Source of the DNA: an uncultured Eubacteriales bacterium
GTDB taxonomy: Bacteria > Bacillota > Clostridia > Oscillospirales > Oscillospiraceae
Direction of reading: 5' to 3'
DNA: 36,824 bases
Assembly: GCA_905210385.1 (NCBI GenBank)
Contig: CAJLWS010000001.1
Location: 1 to 36,824, forward strand
Shown here in pieces: positions 6,349 through 14,531 of the stretch. The position numbers and the translations under genes were made by a program. Positions within the stretch are counted from its first letter, which is position 1; every line of letters begins with the position of its first letter. The notes under the pieces were generated by a model, which saw nothing but the letters and a program-made list of their open reading frames with translations, was not told where the DNA came from and did not search any database.

Positions 6349-6596
6349 AACGTCTGCTGCTGGCGCTGATCCGCTTTTATCGCAGGGAAATCTCTCCGGG
6401 TCGACCGTCTTGCTGCCGGTTCATTCCAACCTGTTCCACCTATGCTTTGGAGGCGGTGGAAGTTCACGGCGCCCTGAAGGGAAGCCTCTTGTCTATCTGG
6501 CGGTTTCTGCGCTGCCACCCATTTCACAGGGAGAAGTCTTTCATCTATGACCCGGTGCCGCCAAAAGGGCACTGGAGATCATCTGTAACAAAATAG
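6345..6596 (+). CDS. yidD: Membrane protein insertion efficiency factor YidD
   Basis: An 83-residue YidD protein, which assists YidC-dependent membrane insertion at the inner leaflet. The motif RFYRREISPGRP, the CRFIPTCSTYALEA cysteine region and WRFLRCHPFH match the family closely. The GTG start overlaps the rnpA stop (GTGA), implying translational coupling. The amphipathic N-terminal helix MKRLLLALIRFYRR is the expected membrane anchor. yidC follows 10 bases downstream. Confidence 0.95.
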   Translation: MKRLLLALIRFYRREISPGRPSCCRFIPTCSTYALEAVEVHGALKGSLLSIWRFLRCHPFHREKSFIYDPVPPKGHWRSSVTK

Positions 6597-6606
6597 GAGG
6601 CCCCGT

Positions 6607-7935
6607 ATGGATTTTCTTCAAATTGTCATGACGCCGTTCAGTTGGCTGCTGGAAGTATTCTGCAACCTGTTCAACAGCTACGGCATCGCGCTGATCCTGT
6701 TTACCGTGGTGGTCAAGATCATCCTGTTTCCTCTGAATTTGAAGGGGAAAAAGGGTATGATCAAAATGAATCTGGTGTCCAATCAGCTCAAGGAGATCCA
6801 GAAGCGCTGCGGAAATGATAAGGACCGGTACAACCGGGAAGTTCAAAAATTTTACGCGGAGAACAAGGTCAGTCCCACTGGCGGCTGTCTGTGGTCCTTT
6901 ATTCCCCTGCTGATTCTGATGCCCCTGTATGCTATTATCCGCCGTCCCTTCCGATACATGATGGGACTGAGCGATACCGCAATCGAATCCGTGGCCACCG
7001 CCCTGAACTGGAAGGACGTGATGGGAAGTGCCTTTGAGGCTGGCGCCGGCTTTAATGAGCTGACCTTGTCCTCCATGCTTACTCCAAGCAATCTGGCCGC
7101 GGCGGAAGCAGCCGCCGGATCCAGTTTGTTCATTATCAACTTCAGCTTTTTGGGACTGGATCTGTCTCAAATTCCCAGCCTGAATTTTTGGGCGGATGGC
7201 GTAAGCCGGGAGTCTGTGGGTCTGTTCCTGATGCCCATTGTCTCGGCAGTTCTCTCTGTGATCTCCATGATGGTATCCCAGCGGACCAACCGGATGAACC
7301 GGGGACAGGACGCAGCCGCCGCATCCACCAACCGTACCATGTATATTCTTCAACCGATCATCTCTTTGTGGATCGGTTACTCCATGCCCGCCGGTCTGTG
7401 TATCTACTGGATTTCCAACTCCCTGCTGATGATGGTGCAAGAAGTATTGGCCGGTAAAATTCTGCGCAAGGACTATCAGGCCGCCCAGAGGGAAATGGAG
7501 GAACAGGCCCGGAAGGCCAAGGAGGAGGAGAAGGAGCGCCGCCGTATTGCTGCCGAGCGTAAGGCCGCTGCCATTGCCGCCGGTACCTATAAGAAGGGCA
7601 AGAGAACTCAAAACACCCACAAGGAAAAAGGAATGGATTTGACTGCCAGCCGGGAGGGCATCCGGGCTTATGCTCGGGGCCGAGCCTATGATCCCAACCG
7701 CTATCCCATCACTCCCTACCACGATCCCAATGAGCGTTTCCGGAAGAAAAAGCCAGAGGAGGATCCAGAGCACCTCACCGAGGAGGAAAAGGCGATTTTG
7801 AAAGAGAATGGAATTCCCATTCCAGAGGAAAAGAAGGAAACTTATGAGCCGGCTGTGGAGCGGGAAAGTTCAACAGAGGGGGAAAAGACGGAGGATCAGT
7901 CTGTTGAGACAGAGGAAACTGAGTCCAAAAGTTAA
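6607..7935 (+). CDS. yidC: Membrane protein insertase YidC/SpoIIIJ/Oxa1 family
   Basis: A 442-residue Oxa1-type insertase for membrane proteins. Five hydrophobic segments are visible: about 25-43, 95-112, 155-175, 205-225 and 255-285. The first carries VVVKIILFPL, so the conserved groove arginine of SpoIIIJ-type proteins appears to be lysine here (K37). There is no lipoprotein signal, unlike Bacillus SpoIIIJ. After the last segment comes a long charged, coiled-coil-like and then acidic tail (about 295-442), probably for ribosome contact. An AGGAGG site precedes the ATG. It is in the rpmH operon with yidD and jag. Confidence 0.96.
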   Translation: MDFLQIVMTPFSWLLEVFCNLFNSYGIALILFTVVVKIILFPLNLKGKKGMIKMNLVSNQLKEIQKRCGNDKDRYNREVQKFYAENKVSPTGGCLWSFIPLLILMPLYAIIRRPFRYMMGLSDTAIESVATALNWKDVMGSAFEAGAGFNELTLSSMLTPSNLAAAEAAAGSSLFIINFSFLGLDLSQIPSLNFWADGVSRESVGLFLMPIVSAVLSVISMMVSQRTNRMNRGQDAAAASTNRTMYILQPIISLWIGYSMPAGLCIYWISNSLLMMVQEVLAGKILRKDYQAAQREMEEQARKAKEEEKERRRIAAERKAAAIAAGTYKKGKRTQNTHKEKGMDLTASREGIRAYARGRAYDPNRYPITPYHDPNERFRKKKPEEDPEHLTEEEKAILKENGIPIPEEKKETYEPAVERESSTEGEKTEDQSVETEETESKS

Positions 7936-7949
7936 AGGAGTGCAGCTTC

Positions 7950-8762
7950 GTGGAAAAATATATTGAAGTCACAGCCAAGACCGAAGACGAGGCCATTGCC
8001 AAGGGGCTGGCTCAGCTAGGGCTGGATCGTGACGATGTGTCTGTTGAGATTTTGGAGCGGGGCAAGACTGGGTTTCTGGGGATTGGCTCTGTTCCGGCCA
8101 AGGTTAAACTGACCTATGAGGCGCCTGATGAGCCCGCGCCCGCCCCGGTCAAAGAACCGGAGCAGCCTGCCCCACAGTCAAAACCAAGGAGGGAGCGTCG
8201 GCCCGGTCTGGAAAAGACACAATCTGAGCCGGAGGGGCCTGCGACATCCAAGACAGTGTCCGCTTCTGCGGTTTCAGAGGCTAAGGTCCAGACGGAAGAG
8301 GATCCGGTGGCCGATGCTATCGTGAAGTTCCAAACCGGCCTGTTCGCTCATATGGGGGTGGAAGCCGTTCCGGCGGTCACCCGGGATGGAGATACCTATC
8401 AGGTGGTGTTGGAAGGAGAAAACATGGGCGCTCTCATTGGCCACCGGGGGGAGACGCTGGATGCCATTCAGCAGCTCACCGGCTATGCGGTCAACCGTGG
8501 GCGTAGCCACCGGGTACGCGTCCATGTGGATGCCGAGGGCTACCGAGCCCGCCGGGAGGAAGCTCTGGAGCGGTTGGCTCGCAAGACCGCCCAAAAGGCG
8601 GTGAAATATCGCCGCAACGTGACCCTGGAACCCATGAATGCCTATGAGCGCCATGTGATCCACGCCGCGCTCCAGGATTTCCCCAGCGTTTCTACCTATT
8701 CCACTGGAACCGAACCTAACCGCCGCACAGTGGTGGCTTACGACCCCAGCAAGCGAGTATGA
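7950..8762 (+). CDS. jag: RNA-binding protein KhpB/Jag (Jag-N, KH, R3H)
   Basis: A 270-residue Jag (KhpB/EloR) protein, which partners KhpA and affects cell elongation in relatives. Jag-N domain covers about residues 1-55 (KTGFLGIGS). A proline/glutamate-rich linker runs from 56 to 115. The KH domain has the GxxG-type loop GALIGHRGETLD, and the C-terminal R3H domain includes ERHVIHAAL. Translation starts at GTG 7950 after AAAGGAG. It is the last gene of the rpmH operon; a strong terminator follows at 8770-8812. Confidence 0.95.
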   Translation: MEKYIEVTAKTEDEAIAKGLAQLGLDRDDVSVEILERGKTGFLGIGSVPAKVKLTYEAPDEPAPAPVKEPEQPAPQSKPRRERRPGLEKTQSEPEGPATSKTVSASAVSEAKVQTEEDPVADAIVKFQTGLFAHMGVEAVPAVTRDGDTYQVVLEGENMGALIGHRGETLDAIQQLTGYAVNRGRSHRVRVHVDAEGYRARREEALERLARKTAQKAVKYRRNVTLEPMNAYERHVIHAALQDFPSVSTYSTGTEPNRRTVVAYDPSKRV

Positions 8763-8769
8763 TAATGAG

Positions 8770-8812
8770 GACCGCTCCGCCGCATCATTTGACGGAGCGG
8801 TCTGATTTTTGT
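8770..8812 (+). terminator. Rho-independent terminator after jag
   Basis: GACCGCTCCG (8770-8779) pairs with CGGAGCGGTC (8793-8802) in a perfect 10-bp GC-rich stem followed by TGATTTTTGTT. It ends the rpmH-jag operon. Confidence 0.92.
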
Positions 8813-8840
8813 TGCAAACCGGTTTTCTCTGGAGTACAAT
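8812..8840 (+). promoter_or_regulatory. Probable SigA promoter for the NUDIX gene
   Basis: TTGCAA (8812-8817), 17-base spacer and TACAAT (8835-8840), starting exactly where the jag terminator ends and 30 bases before the NUDIX ATG. Confidence 0.65.
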
Positions 8841-8869
8841 TTCTAAAAACAGCACGGGGAGGCATATGT

Positions 8870-9283
8870 ATGTGTCGGGAAAAGAGCTGCGGGGCGGTCA
8901 TATTCCAGCGCCAGGGAGAGCTCTTGACCTATCTGGTACTGCACAGCGTCCTGGGACACTGGACGCTGTGTAAGGGCCATGTGGAGGGATCTGAGACAGA
9001 ACACGAGACCGCCCTGCGGGAGATCAGGGAGGAGACAGGTCTGTCCGTAAAGTTTGTGGAACCCTTCCGAGAGGTCATCACTTATTTCCCCGCTCCGAAT
9101 GTGACGAAAGATGTGGTGTTTTTTTTAGCGGAAGCGGAAGCAGGTAGCCCGGTATGTCAGCCAGAAGAAGTGTCTGAAATCCGCTTTTTGCCCTTTGAGA
9201 AGGCAATTGACCTGCTTACCCATTCCTCTGACCGGGAGACCTTGACCAGGGCCGCCACCTTTCTGGGTGGACAGGAACAGTGA
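8870..9283 (+). CDS. NUDIX hydrolase (Ap4A/MutT-like)
   Basis: A 137-residue NUDIX pyrophosphohydrolase. The Nudix box GHVEGSETEHETALREIREE, continuing TGL, matches Gx5Ex7REUxEExGU with all catalytic glutamates. The CGAVIFQ start and the WTLCKGHVE stretch resemble bis(5'-nucleosyl)-tetraphosphatases, so a house-cleaning role on Ap4A-like nucleotides is likely; the substrate is not proven. I chose ATG 8870 with GGGGAGG upstream instead of an in-frame ATG inside the terminator region. Its stop overlaps the GTG of the next gene. Confidence 0.88.
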   Translation: MCREKSCGAVIFQRQGELLTYLVLHSVLGHWTLCKGHVEGSETEHETALREIREETGLSVKFVEPFREVITYFPAPNVTKDVVFFLAEAEAGSPVCQPEEVSEIRFLPFEKAIDLLTHSSDRETLTRAATFLGGQEQ

Positions 9284-9867
9284 GTTCTGTTATGGAAAAA
9301 GCCAATCCAATGCTGGAAACGGAACGGCTGTTTCTTCGGCCCTTTCAGCGGGAGGACGGCCTGGCTATGCTCCCCGTCCTATCCCATCGGGAGGTAAACC
9401 GCTTTTTACCTTGGTTTCCAGTGGACAGCCTGGAAAAGTGTGTACATTTTTTGGAAAAACAGCTCATGGGGCCAGGTCGGTATGCGATCTGCCCAAAGAA
9501 TGATCTGTCTCCGGTGGGCTACGTGACGGTGGGTGGACCGGACAGCTTTGACCTGGGCTATGGACTGGCCCGGTGCTGGTGGGGTCAAGGGGTTGCCGCC
9601 GAGGCCGCTGGGGCAGTGGTGGACGAGTTCAGAAGGATGGGAGTGCCTTATCTTACCGCTACCCATGATGTAGAGAACCCAGCTAGCGGTCGGGTGATGG
9701 AAAAATTGGGTATGACTTATCGTTACTCTTATGAGGAGCAATGGCAACCCAAGAATCTGCGGGTCATCTTCCGGCTGTACCAGTTGGATCTGGACGGACA
9801 GAGACGGCCCTCCTACCCAGGCTATTGGAATGCCCACCCAAAGCACTGGGTGGAAGAGATGTTTTGA
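9280..9867 (+). CDS. GNAT family N-acetyltransferase (RimJ/RimL type)
   Basis: A 195-residue GNAT acetyltransferase. The opening LETERLFLRPFQREDGLAM and the acetyl-CoA-binding region LGYGLARCWWGQGVAAEA followed by NPASGRVMEKLGM are characteristic of the RimJ/RimL (Acetyltransf_3) group, which acetylates protein N-termini or small molecules. The reported start is GTG 9280, overlapping the NUDIX stop (GTGA). ATG 9292 is an equally plausible start and neither has an ideal ribosome binding site. The substrate is unknown. Confidence 0.85.
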   Translation: MSSVMEKANPMLETERLFLRPFQREDGLAMLPVLSHREVNRFLPWFPVDSLEKCVHFLEKQLMGPGRYAICPKNDLSPVGYVTVGGPDSFDLGYGLARCWWGQGVAAEAAGAVVDEFRRMGVPYLTATHDVENPASGRVMEKLGMTYRYSYEEQWQPKNLRVIFRLYQLDLDGQRRPSYPGYWNAHPKHWVEEMF

Positions 9868-9892
9868 AACTCGATCCGAGGAGGTTGACCCA

Positions 9893-11266
9893 ATGCCCAC
9901 CCCCCTGTATGACAGATTAAAAAGCCTGGCAGCGGAGCATCCGCTGCGTTTTGATATGCCGGGACACCATGGGGTGCTCCGGATTGACCACCTGGGCGAC
10001 GTTGCCCTGGACTTTACCGAGAACGGAGAGACCGGCGACCTGTTTGGTCCCGGCGGGGACGCCATCGAGGCTGCGGAGCGGTTGTGGGCCCAGCGATTTG
10101 GTTTGGATAGCTGTCTGTTTCTCACAGGAGGATCTACCCAAGGGATGCACACCGGCTTGGCCCTGCTGGCGGGGACGGGGAGTGCCGTGGCACTGGACCG
10201 GGGCAGCCACCGTTCGGCCTACCACGCCCTGGCCCTGCTGGATCTCACCCCTCACTACCTACTCCGGCCCTGGCTGGACCGGGAGGGAGTGACGGGGCCC
10301 ATCCAGCCGGAAGCGGTGGAGCAGATGCTGAACGAACATCCAGAAGTTAAGACTATATGTATTACCTCACCAACATATTATGGAGTGTTATCTGATTTAC
10401 CTGCTATCGCCCGGATTTGCCATGACTATGGCGCCAAGCTGATGGTGGATGGCGCCCACGGGGCCCACCTGCCCTTCCTGGGATATGAGGGTTACCGGGC
10501 GGCGGACGTGGTGGTGGTGTCTGCTCACAAGACCCTGCCCGCCCTGGGGCAGAGCGCCCTGTTGTTTGCCAATGGTCTATCCCTGGCGGAACTGCGGCGG
10601 ATTGGGTCAGTGTACGGCTCATCCTCCCCCTCCTACTTGCTGATGGCAGGGCTGGACGTGGCCAGGGACTATATGGAGAGGGAAGGCGTCCGGCGGTATG
10701 AAGAGACCGCCCGGCAGACCGCCCGGCTGCGCCGGCGATTCCCTGCCCTATGCCCGGGCCAAGTGGAGCTGGATCCAGCCCGACTGACCATCCGGTGCGC
10801 CGACGGTTTTGCCATGGCAGAGGCCCTGCGCAGAAAGCGAATTTTTCCAGAGATGGCCGACCGGGGCCATGTGGTATTTATCCTCACCTGCGCCGACGAC
10901 CGGGAACGGCTGAGCCGGCTGGAACAGGCGCTGGAGGAGCTGGGGGTTGGAGAGGAGGAGACTGAAACCTATCCCCCGCCCCCTGAGCCGCCGCAGCGGG
11001 CGCTCACTCCCCGGCGGGCCCTATTCGCTTCCCGGCGGACAGTGCCCCTGAACGGGAGTGAGGGGCAAATCTGCGCCGGGCAGATTGCCCCCTATCCTCC
11101 CGGTGTTCCGGTGGTGGCGCCCGGCGAGAGATTGGAGAAAAAACATCTGGTCTATTTGAAGGAAATAGGATATAATAAAGATGACACAACCACGGAGGTT
11201 GTGTACACTGAAACGGAAAAGGGGGATCATGATGAAACTGATCATAGCCATTGTCAACCACGATGA
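9893..11266 (+). CDS. Orn/Lys/Arg decarboxylase family PLP enzyme (YaaO-like)
   Basis: A 457-residue fold-type I PLP enzyme. FDMPGHHG near the N-terminus, LTGGSTQGMHTGL, DGAHGAHLPF and the Schiff-base motif SAHKTLPALGQ (lysine 213) mark the Orn/Lys/Arg decarboxylase major domain. It lacks the N-terminal wing domain of the large inducible enzymes and has the length of the short YaaO/SpeA-type arginine decarboxylases, which feed polyamine synthesis. The start ATG 9893 has GAGGAGG upstream. The last 35 bases overlap darA in another frame, so its charged C-terminal tail is probably non-essential. Bacillus has yaaO at the same place, upstream of tmk-yaaQ. Confidence 0.88.
   Translation: MPTPLYDRLKSLAAEHPLRFDMPGHHGVLRIDHLGDVALDFTENGETGDLFGPGGDAIEAAERLWAQRFGLDSCLFLTGGSTQGMHTGLALLAGTGSAVALDRGSHRSAYHALALLDLTPHYLLRPWLDREGVTGPIQPEAVEQMLNEHPEVKTICITSPTYYGVLSDLPAIARICHDYGAKLMVDGAHGAHLPFLGYEGYRAADVVVVSAHKTLPALGQSALLFANGLSLAELRRIGSVYGSSSPSYLLMAGLDVARDYMEREGVRRYEETARQTARLRRRFPALCPGQVELDPARLTIRCADGFAMAEALRRKRIFPEMADRGHVVFILTCADDRERLSRLEQALEELGVGEEETETYPPPPEPPQRALTPRRALFASRRTVPLNGSEGQICAGQIAPYPPGVPVVAPGERLEKKHLVYLKEIGYNKDDTTTEVVYTETEKGDHDETDHSHCQPR
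11184..11204 (+). promoter_or_regulatory. Hairpin before darA, behind a possible internal -10
   Basis: ACACAAC / GTTGTGT forms a 7-bp stem just before the darA ribosome binding site. A TATAAT at 11171-11176 lies directly upstream, though its -35 is poor. If that promoter is real, this would be a 5'-end hairpin on a short darA-holB-ricT transcript. Confidence 0.35.
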
Positions 11267-11555
11267 CGCCAACGCAGTGGTGCAAAACCTGTCCAAGAAT
11301 GGATTTTCCTCTACCCGGCTGTCCACAACGGGAGGATTTTTGCTGGCTGGCAATGTGACCTTACTGGTGGGCGTGGAGGCAGACAGAGTGCAGGCTGCCA
11401 TTGATGTGATCCGGGAGTACTCCCACAGCCGTAAGCAGATGATTCCCACTACCACAGAGATGAGTTACAGTTACATTCCCACCATGCCGGTGGAGGTCCG
11501 GGTGGGGGGGGCCACCATTTTCGTGGTGGATGTGGAACAGTTTGAGCGCCTGTGA
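11232..11555 (+). CDS. darA: Cyclic di-AMP receptor DarA/PstA (PII-like, YaaQ)
   Basis: A 107-residue PII-like signal protein that binds cyclic di-AMP as a trimer. It starts MKLIIAIVNHDDANAVVQNL and carries FSSTRLSTTGGFLLAGNVTL, the c-di-AMP-binding loop region of the DarA/PstA family, and ends with GGATIFVVDVEQFERL. Two adjacent ATG codons exist; I chose the second (11232) for its spacing from GGGGG. It overlaps the end of the decarboxylase gene and is followed by holB with a GTGA overlap, as in the Bacillus yaaQ region. Confidence 0.94.
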   Translation: MKLIIAIVNHDDANAVVQNLSKNGFSSTRLSTTGGFLLAGNVTLLVGVEADRVQAAIDVIREYSHSRKQMIPTTTEMSYSYIPTMPVEVRVGGATIFVVDVEQFERL

Positions 11556-12301
11556 GAGAGATTCCCGAAACGTTATCCCACGCATACCTCATTACCGGAG
11601 GCAGCCAGAAGAACCGCGACGTGTATGCCAGAAAGCTGACCCAGGCCTATCTGTGCCAGGAAGTATGCCCGCCCTGCGGCCAATGTCTGTCCTGCCGGAA
11701 GGTGGCTGCGGGAATCCATCCTGACGTGGTCCGGATCGCCCCGGCGGAGGGAAAGCGGGAAATCAGTGTGGATCAGGCCCGCGCTCTGCGCGCTGACGCG
11801 TATATCCGACCCAATGAGGGCAAGCGGAAGGTTTACCTCATCGACCCCGCGGATGCCATGAACCCTGCGGCCCAGAACGCCCTACTCAAGGTACTGGAGG
11901 AGGGGCCACCCTATGTGGTGTTTCTGCTGCTCACCGGACAACCCGGCGCTCTGCTGGACACCGTGCGCTCCCGCTGTGAATATTTGGCGCTGCCCCCAGA
12001 GGAGGAGACGACAGACCCGCAACAGTTGGAAAAAGGGAGACAGCTTGCGCAGCTCCTGCTGGAAGGCGATGAGCTAGCTGTAGCGGAAGGAATGGCGGCT
12101 TTGGAGCAGGAAAAGCTGAAAAGCGATCAGCTGATGGATCTGTTGGCAGTGGCAAAGGAACAGGCAGCCCATGAGCTGGCCCGAAATCCAAAGCGGGCGG
12201 TAACCGTTGTACGGGCTTTGAGCGCCTGCCAGGAAAATGCAGTATACCATCCGGGGGCCGGCCATGTATTGGGATGGCTGACAGTACAGCTATTTCATTA
12301 G
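11552..12301 (+). CDS. holB: DNA polymerase III delta' subunit (short form)
   Basis: The clamp-loader delta' subunit. The N-terminus HAYLITGG with a degenerate P-loop (GGSQKNR, no GKS/T), the zinc-binding cysteine cluster CPPCGQCLSCRK, VYLIDPADAMNPAAQNALLK, LEEGPPYVVFLLLT and the sensor SRC are all in order, as expected for delta', which does not hydrolyse ATP. At 249 residues it is shorter than the usual 310-340, with a reduced C-terminal collar domain. The start is GTG 11552, overlapping the darA stop. Confidence 0.93.
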   Translation: MREIPETLSHAYLITGGSQKNRDVYARKLTQAYLCQEVCPPCGQCLSCRKVAAGIHPDVVRIAPAEGKREISVDQARALRADAYIRPNEGKRKVYLIDPADAMNPAAQNALLKVLEEGPPYVVFLLLTGQPGALLDTVRSRCEYLALPPEEETTDPQQLEKGRQLAQLLLEGDELAVAEGMAALEQEKLKSDQLMDLLAVAKEQAAHELARNPKRAVTVVRALSACQENAVYHPGAGHVLGWLTVQLFH

Positions 12302-12358
12302 AGATTTCAGCCTGGTTACAGATAGGATACATGTTACTATGATGGAGGAAACCTTTAC

Positions 12359-13609
12359 ATGACGGAAATTATCGGCGTCCGCTTCAAAACGGGCGGCAAG
12401 CAGTACTATTTTGATCCCATGGGCTTAACCGTGGCCAATGGACAAAATGTGATTGTTGAGACAGGAAAGGGCTTGGAGTATGGCACCTGTGTCCGTCCAA
12501 ATGGCTTTGTCAATGATCAGACAGTTGTGCAGCCACTGCGGCCAGTGGTACGGTTGGCCACAGAAAAGGACGAAAAACAGGTAAAGGAAAACCAGAGAAA
12601 AGAGAAAGAGGCACTTGGAACCTGTCAGAAACTGATTGAGCGCCATGGCCTGGAGATGAAATTGGTCCGGGCAGAGTATAGCTTTGATGGGTCCAAGATC
12701 ATATTCTTTTTTACGGCGGAGGGCCGGGTGGATTTTCGGGCCCTGGTGAAGGATTTGGCTGGAGTATTCCGGGCCCGCATTGAACTTCGGCAGATTGGCG
12801 TTCGGGACGAGGCCCGAATGCTGGGGGGGCTTGGAATTTGCGGGAAGCCCTTTTGCTGTGCCCAGTTTTTAGACGAGTTTCAGCCGGTGTCCATCAAGAT
12901 GGCGAAGACCCAAAATCTGTCTCTGAATCCTACCAAGATTTCTGGCACCTGCGGACGGCTGATGTGCTGTTTAAAGTATGAGCAGTGTGCCTATGAGGAT
13001 GCGGTGAAACGGTGTCCCAAGCAGGAGTCCTTTGTGGAATGTCCTGATGGTGTGGGTAATGTATCTTCCGTGGATCTGCTCAAGGAGCGGGTAAAGGTTC
13101 GCCTGGAGGATTCCACGGAGCAGCCCAAGAGTTACCGGGTCAGCGAGATCCGTGTGGTGCGAAACGGAAAAGGTAAGCGGCCGGAGGACTATGTAGCACC
13201 GCCTAAGGAGGAATTGGAAAAGCTACGATACGTCCCTCCGGAAGCAGAGAGAAAATCCAGAGGACTGGGAGAGGAAAGGGATCTGTCCGCGCTGTTGGAC
13301 CGGTATTTGGAGCAACAGGGACACAGGGATATGGAGGAAAGGCCCCGCTCTGCCAATCGAAGTGGACGCCGGCGAAGGAACGGAAAAAAGGAAGGAAAGG
13401 GTGCCGCCGCTGGCGCAACCATTCCGCAGGAGCAGGCGAAGGAACGGCAAAATCTTGTGGGAGAAAAGGCGCAGGCCAAGGGGAAGACGGCTCAGCCGGG
13501 TAAGGAGGCCCAGAAAGAGAGTTCAGCGTCCGGAGAGAAAAAACGCCGACGGCACCGTCCACACCACCGTAGAGGCAAAAGTTCCGGCGGATCCAAGGGA
13601 GAAGTCTAG
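12359..13609 (+). CDS. ricT: RicT/YaaT, PSP1-domain protein
   Basis: A 416-residue RicT (YaaT) protein. In Bacillus, RicT forms the RicA-RicF-RicT complex that supports RNase Y-dependent mRNA maturation and carries iron-sulfur clusters. The PSP1 core is at about residues 60-150, with YSFDGSKIIFFFTAEGRVDF. The cysteine clusters GGLGICGKPFCC and SGTCGRLMCC are conserved. The last ~115 residues form a very basic, low-complexity tail (RRRR, HRPHHRRGK), longer than in Bacillus and probably RNA-binding. Start ATG 12359 has GGAGGAA. It is the last gene of this operon. Confidence 0.93.
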   Translation: MTEIIGVRFKTGGKQYYFDPMGLTVANGQNVIVETGKGLEYGTCVRPNGFVNDQTVVQPLRPVVRLATEKDEKQVKENQRKEKEALGTCQKLIERHGLEMKLVRAEYSFDGSKIIFFFTAEGRVDFRALVKDLAGVFRARIELRQIGVRDEARMLGGLGICGKPFCCAQFLDEFQPVSIKMAKTQNLSLNPTKISGTCGRLMCCLKYEQCAYEDAVKRCPKQESFVECPDGVGNVSSVDLLKERVKVRLEDSTEQPKSYRVSEIRVVRNGKGKRPEDYVAPPKEELEKLRYVPPEAERKSRGLGEERDLSALLDRYLEQQGHRDMEERPRSANRSGRRRRNGKKEGKGAAAGATIPQEQAKERQNLVGEKAQAKGKTAQPGKEAQKESSASGEKKRRRHRPHHRRGKSSGGSKGEV

Positions 13610-13684
13610 ACGCAGGTGCAAACATAGACAGGAACGGTCCCTCGAATAGAAGAAGGGCATGGCCAAGCAAAAAATTGACACATG

Positions 13685-13731
13685 AAAAAGTTGCTAAGAG
13701 CAGCCAAACTGGCGGTTTCTTAGCAACTTTT
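13685..13731 (+). terminator. Terminator after ricT
   Basis: AAAAAGTTGCTAAGA and TCTTAGCAACTTTTT form a perfect 15-bp stem with a T-run on the plus strand, ending ricT. The matching A-run lets it act in both directions. Confidence 0.9.
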
Positions 13732-13755
13732 TGTAATATAAATATAAGAAAAATA

Positions 13756-13788
13756 ACTGCTGGGTTTCTGTTTGAAAACCCAGCAGTA
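13756..13788 (-). terminator. Terminator after divIVA
   Basis: ACTGCTGGGTTT and AAACCCAGCAGT form a 12-bp stem. On the minus strand it is followed by a T-rich tract (TTATTTTTC), ending the mnmA-divIVA operon back to back with the ricT terminator. Confidence 0.88.
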
Positions 13789-13850
13789 TGCGTTTCACCT
13801 TTATAGCGCTTTCGTTTTGAACTTACCGGAGCAGGAATGAGGCTAGAGCT

Positions 13851-14513
13851 TCAGGTGATCTCATAATCCTTGCCAAACTGAAGGTCTTCAAACCGACGCG
13901 TAGCGTCCGGATCCAGATTGGGCAGCGGATCCCGGTCAGAATTCCTGGCGTGGACTATAGTGGGCGCTTCCTCGGCCTCCCCCTCGTTTTGGACAACGGC
14001 GGAAACGGACGCCTCAATTTCAACGGAAGGATCAGGGGCGGCCTCCTGGGGAGCCTGGGACGGGACCAGCTCATCCAACCGGGACAGAAAGTCCACTTCT
14101 TCGTTGTGAAATTCTTTCAGCTTTTGTACATAGGCAGCAGTAGCCTCCTGGGCCCGCTTCAGCCGGAATTCTTGGGCGGCGATGGCTGCATTCAGTTCAG
14201 CGATCCGGGCGTCGGCGTTGGCCTCGGCATCCCTCACCAGCTGGGACTTGCGCTTTTCCGCCTCGCTGACAATGGAGTCGGCCATCTGCTGGGCAGCCAA
14301 CAGGGTTTTACGCATGGCGTTATCGGTGGCTCGGTATTCCTCCACCGTCTCGCTGAGTACCTTCAGCTTGTTTTTCAGAATCGCGTTGTCGTTGTAGAGA
14401 GCGGTATAATCCTCGGTGAGCTGATCGAGGAACTCGTCCACCATGGCCATGTTATAGCCGCCTAGGGTTGCTTTGGCAAAGGCGTGGCTGGCCACTTCCT
14501 GCGGAGTCAGCAT
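13851..14513 (-). CDS. divIVA: Cell-division/polarity protein DivIVA
   Basis: A 220-residue DivIVA protein that senses negative membrane curvature and organises septum and poles. The N-terminal lipid-binding domain MLTPQEVASHAFAKATLGGY contains the turn used for membrane insertion, followed by DEFLDQLTEDY. A long coiled coil runs from about residue 30 to 150, then a variable acidic tail. An AAAGGGGG site precedes the ATG. It lies 18 bases after sepF at the end of the operon, as in the Bacillus ylm-divIVA cluster. Confidence 0.94.
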   Translation of the reverse strand: MLTPQEVASHAFAKATLGGYNMAMVDEFLDQLTEDYTALYNDNAILKNKLKVLSETVEEYRATDNAMRKTLLAAQQMADSIVSEAEKRKSQLVRDAEANADARIAELNAAIAAQEFRLKRAQEATAAYVQKLKEFHNEEVDFLSRLDELVPSQAPQEAAPDPSVEIEASVSAVVQNEGEAEEAPTIVHARNSDRDPLPNLDPDATRRFEDLQFGKDYEIT

Positions 14514-14531
14514 CGTTCAAGCCCCCTTTGA

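Noticed and set aside
6541..7773. 410-codon minus-strand ORF
   Set aside because: Antisense shadow of yidC; composition and lack of motifs mark it as non-coding.
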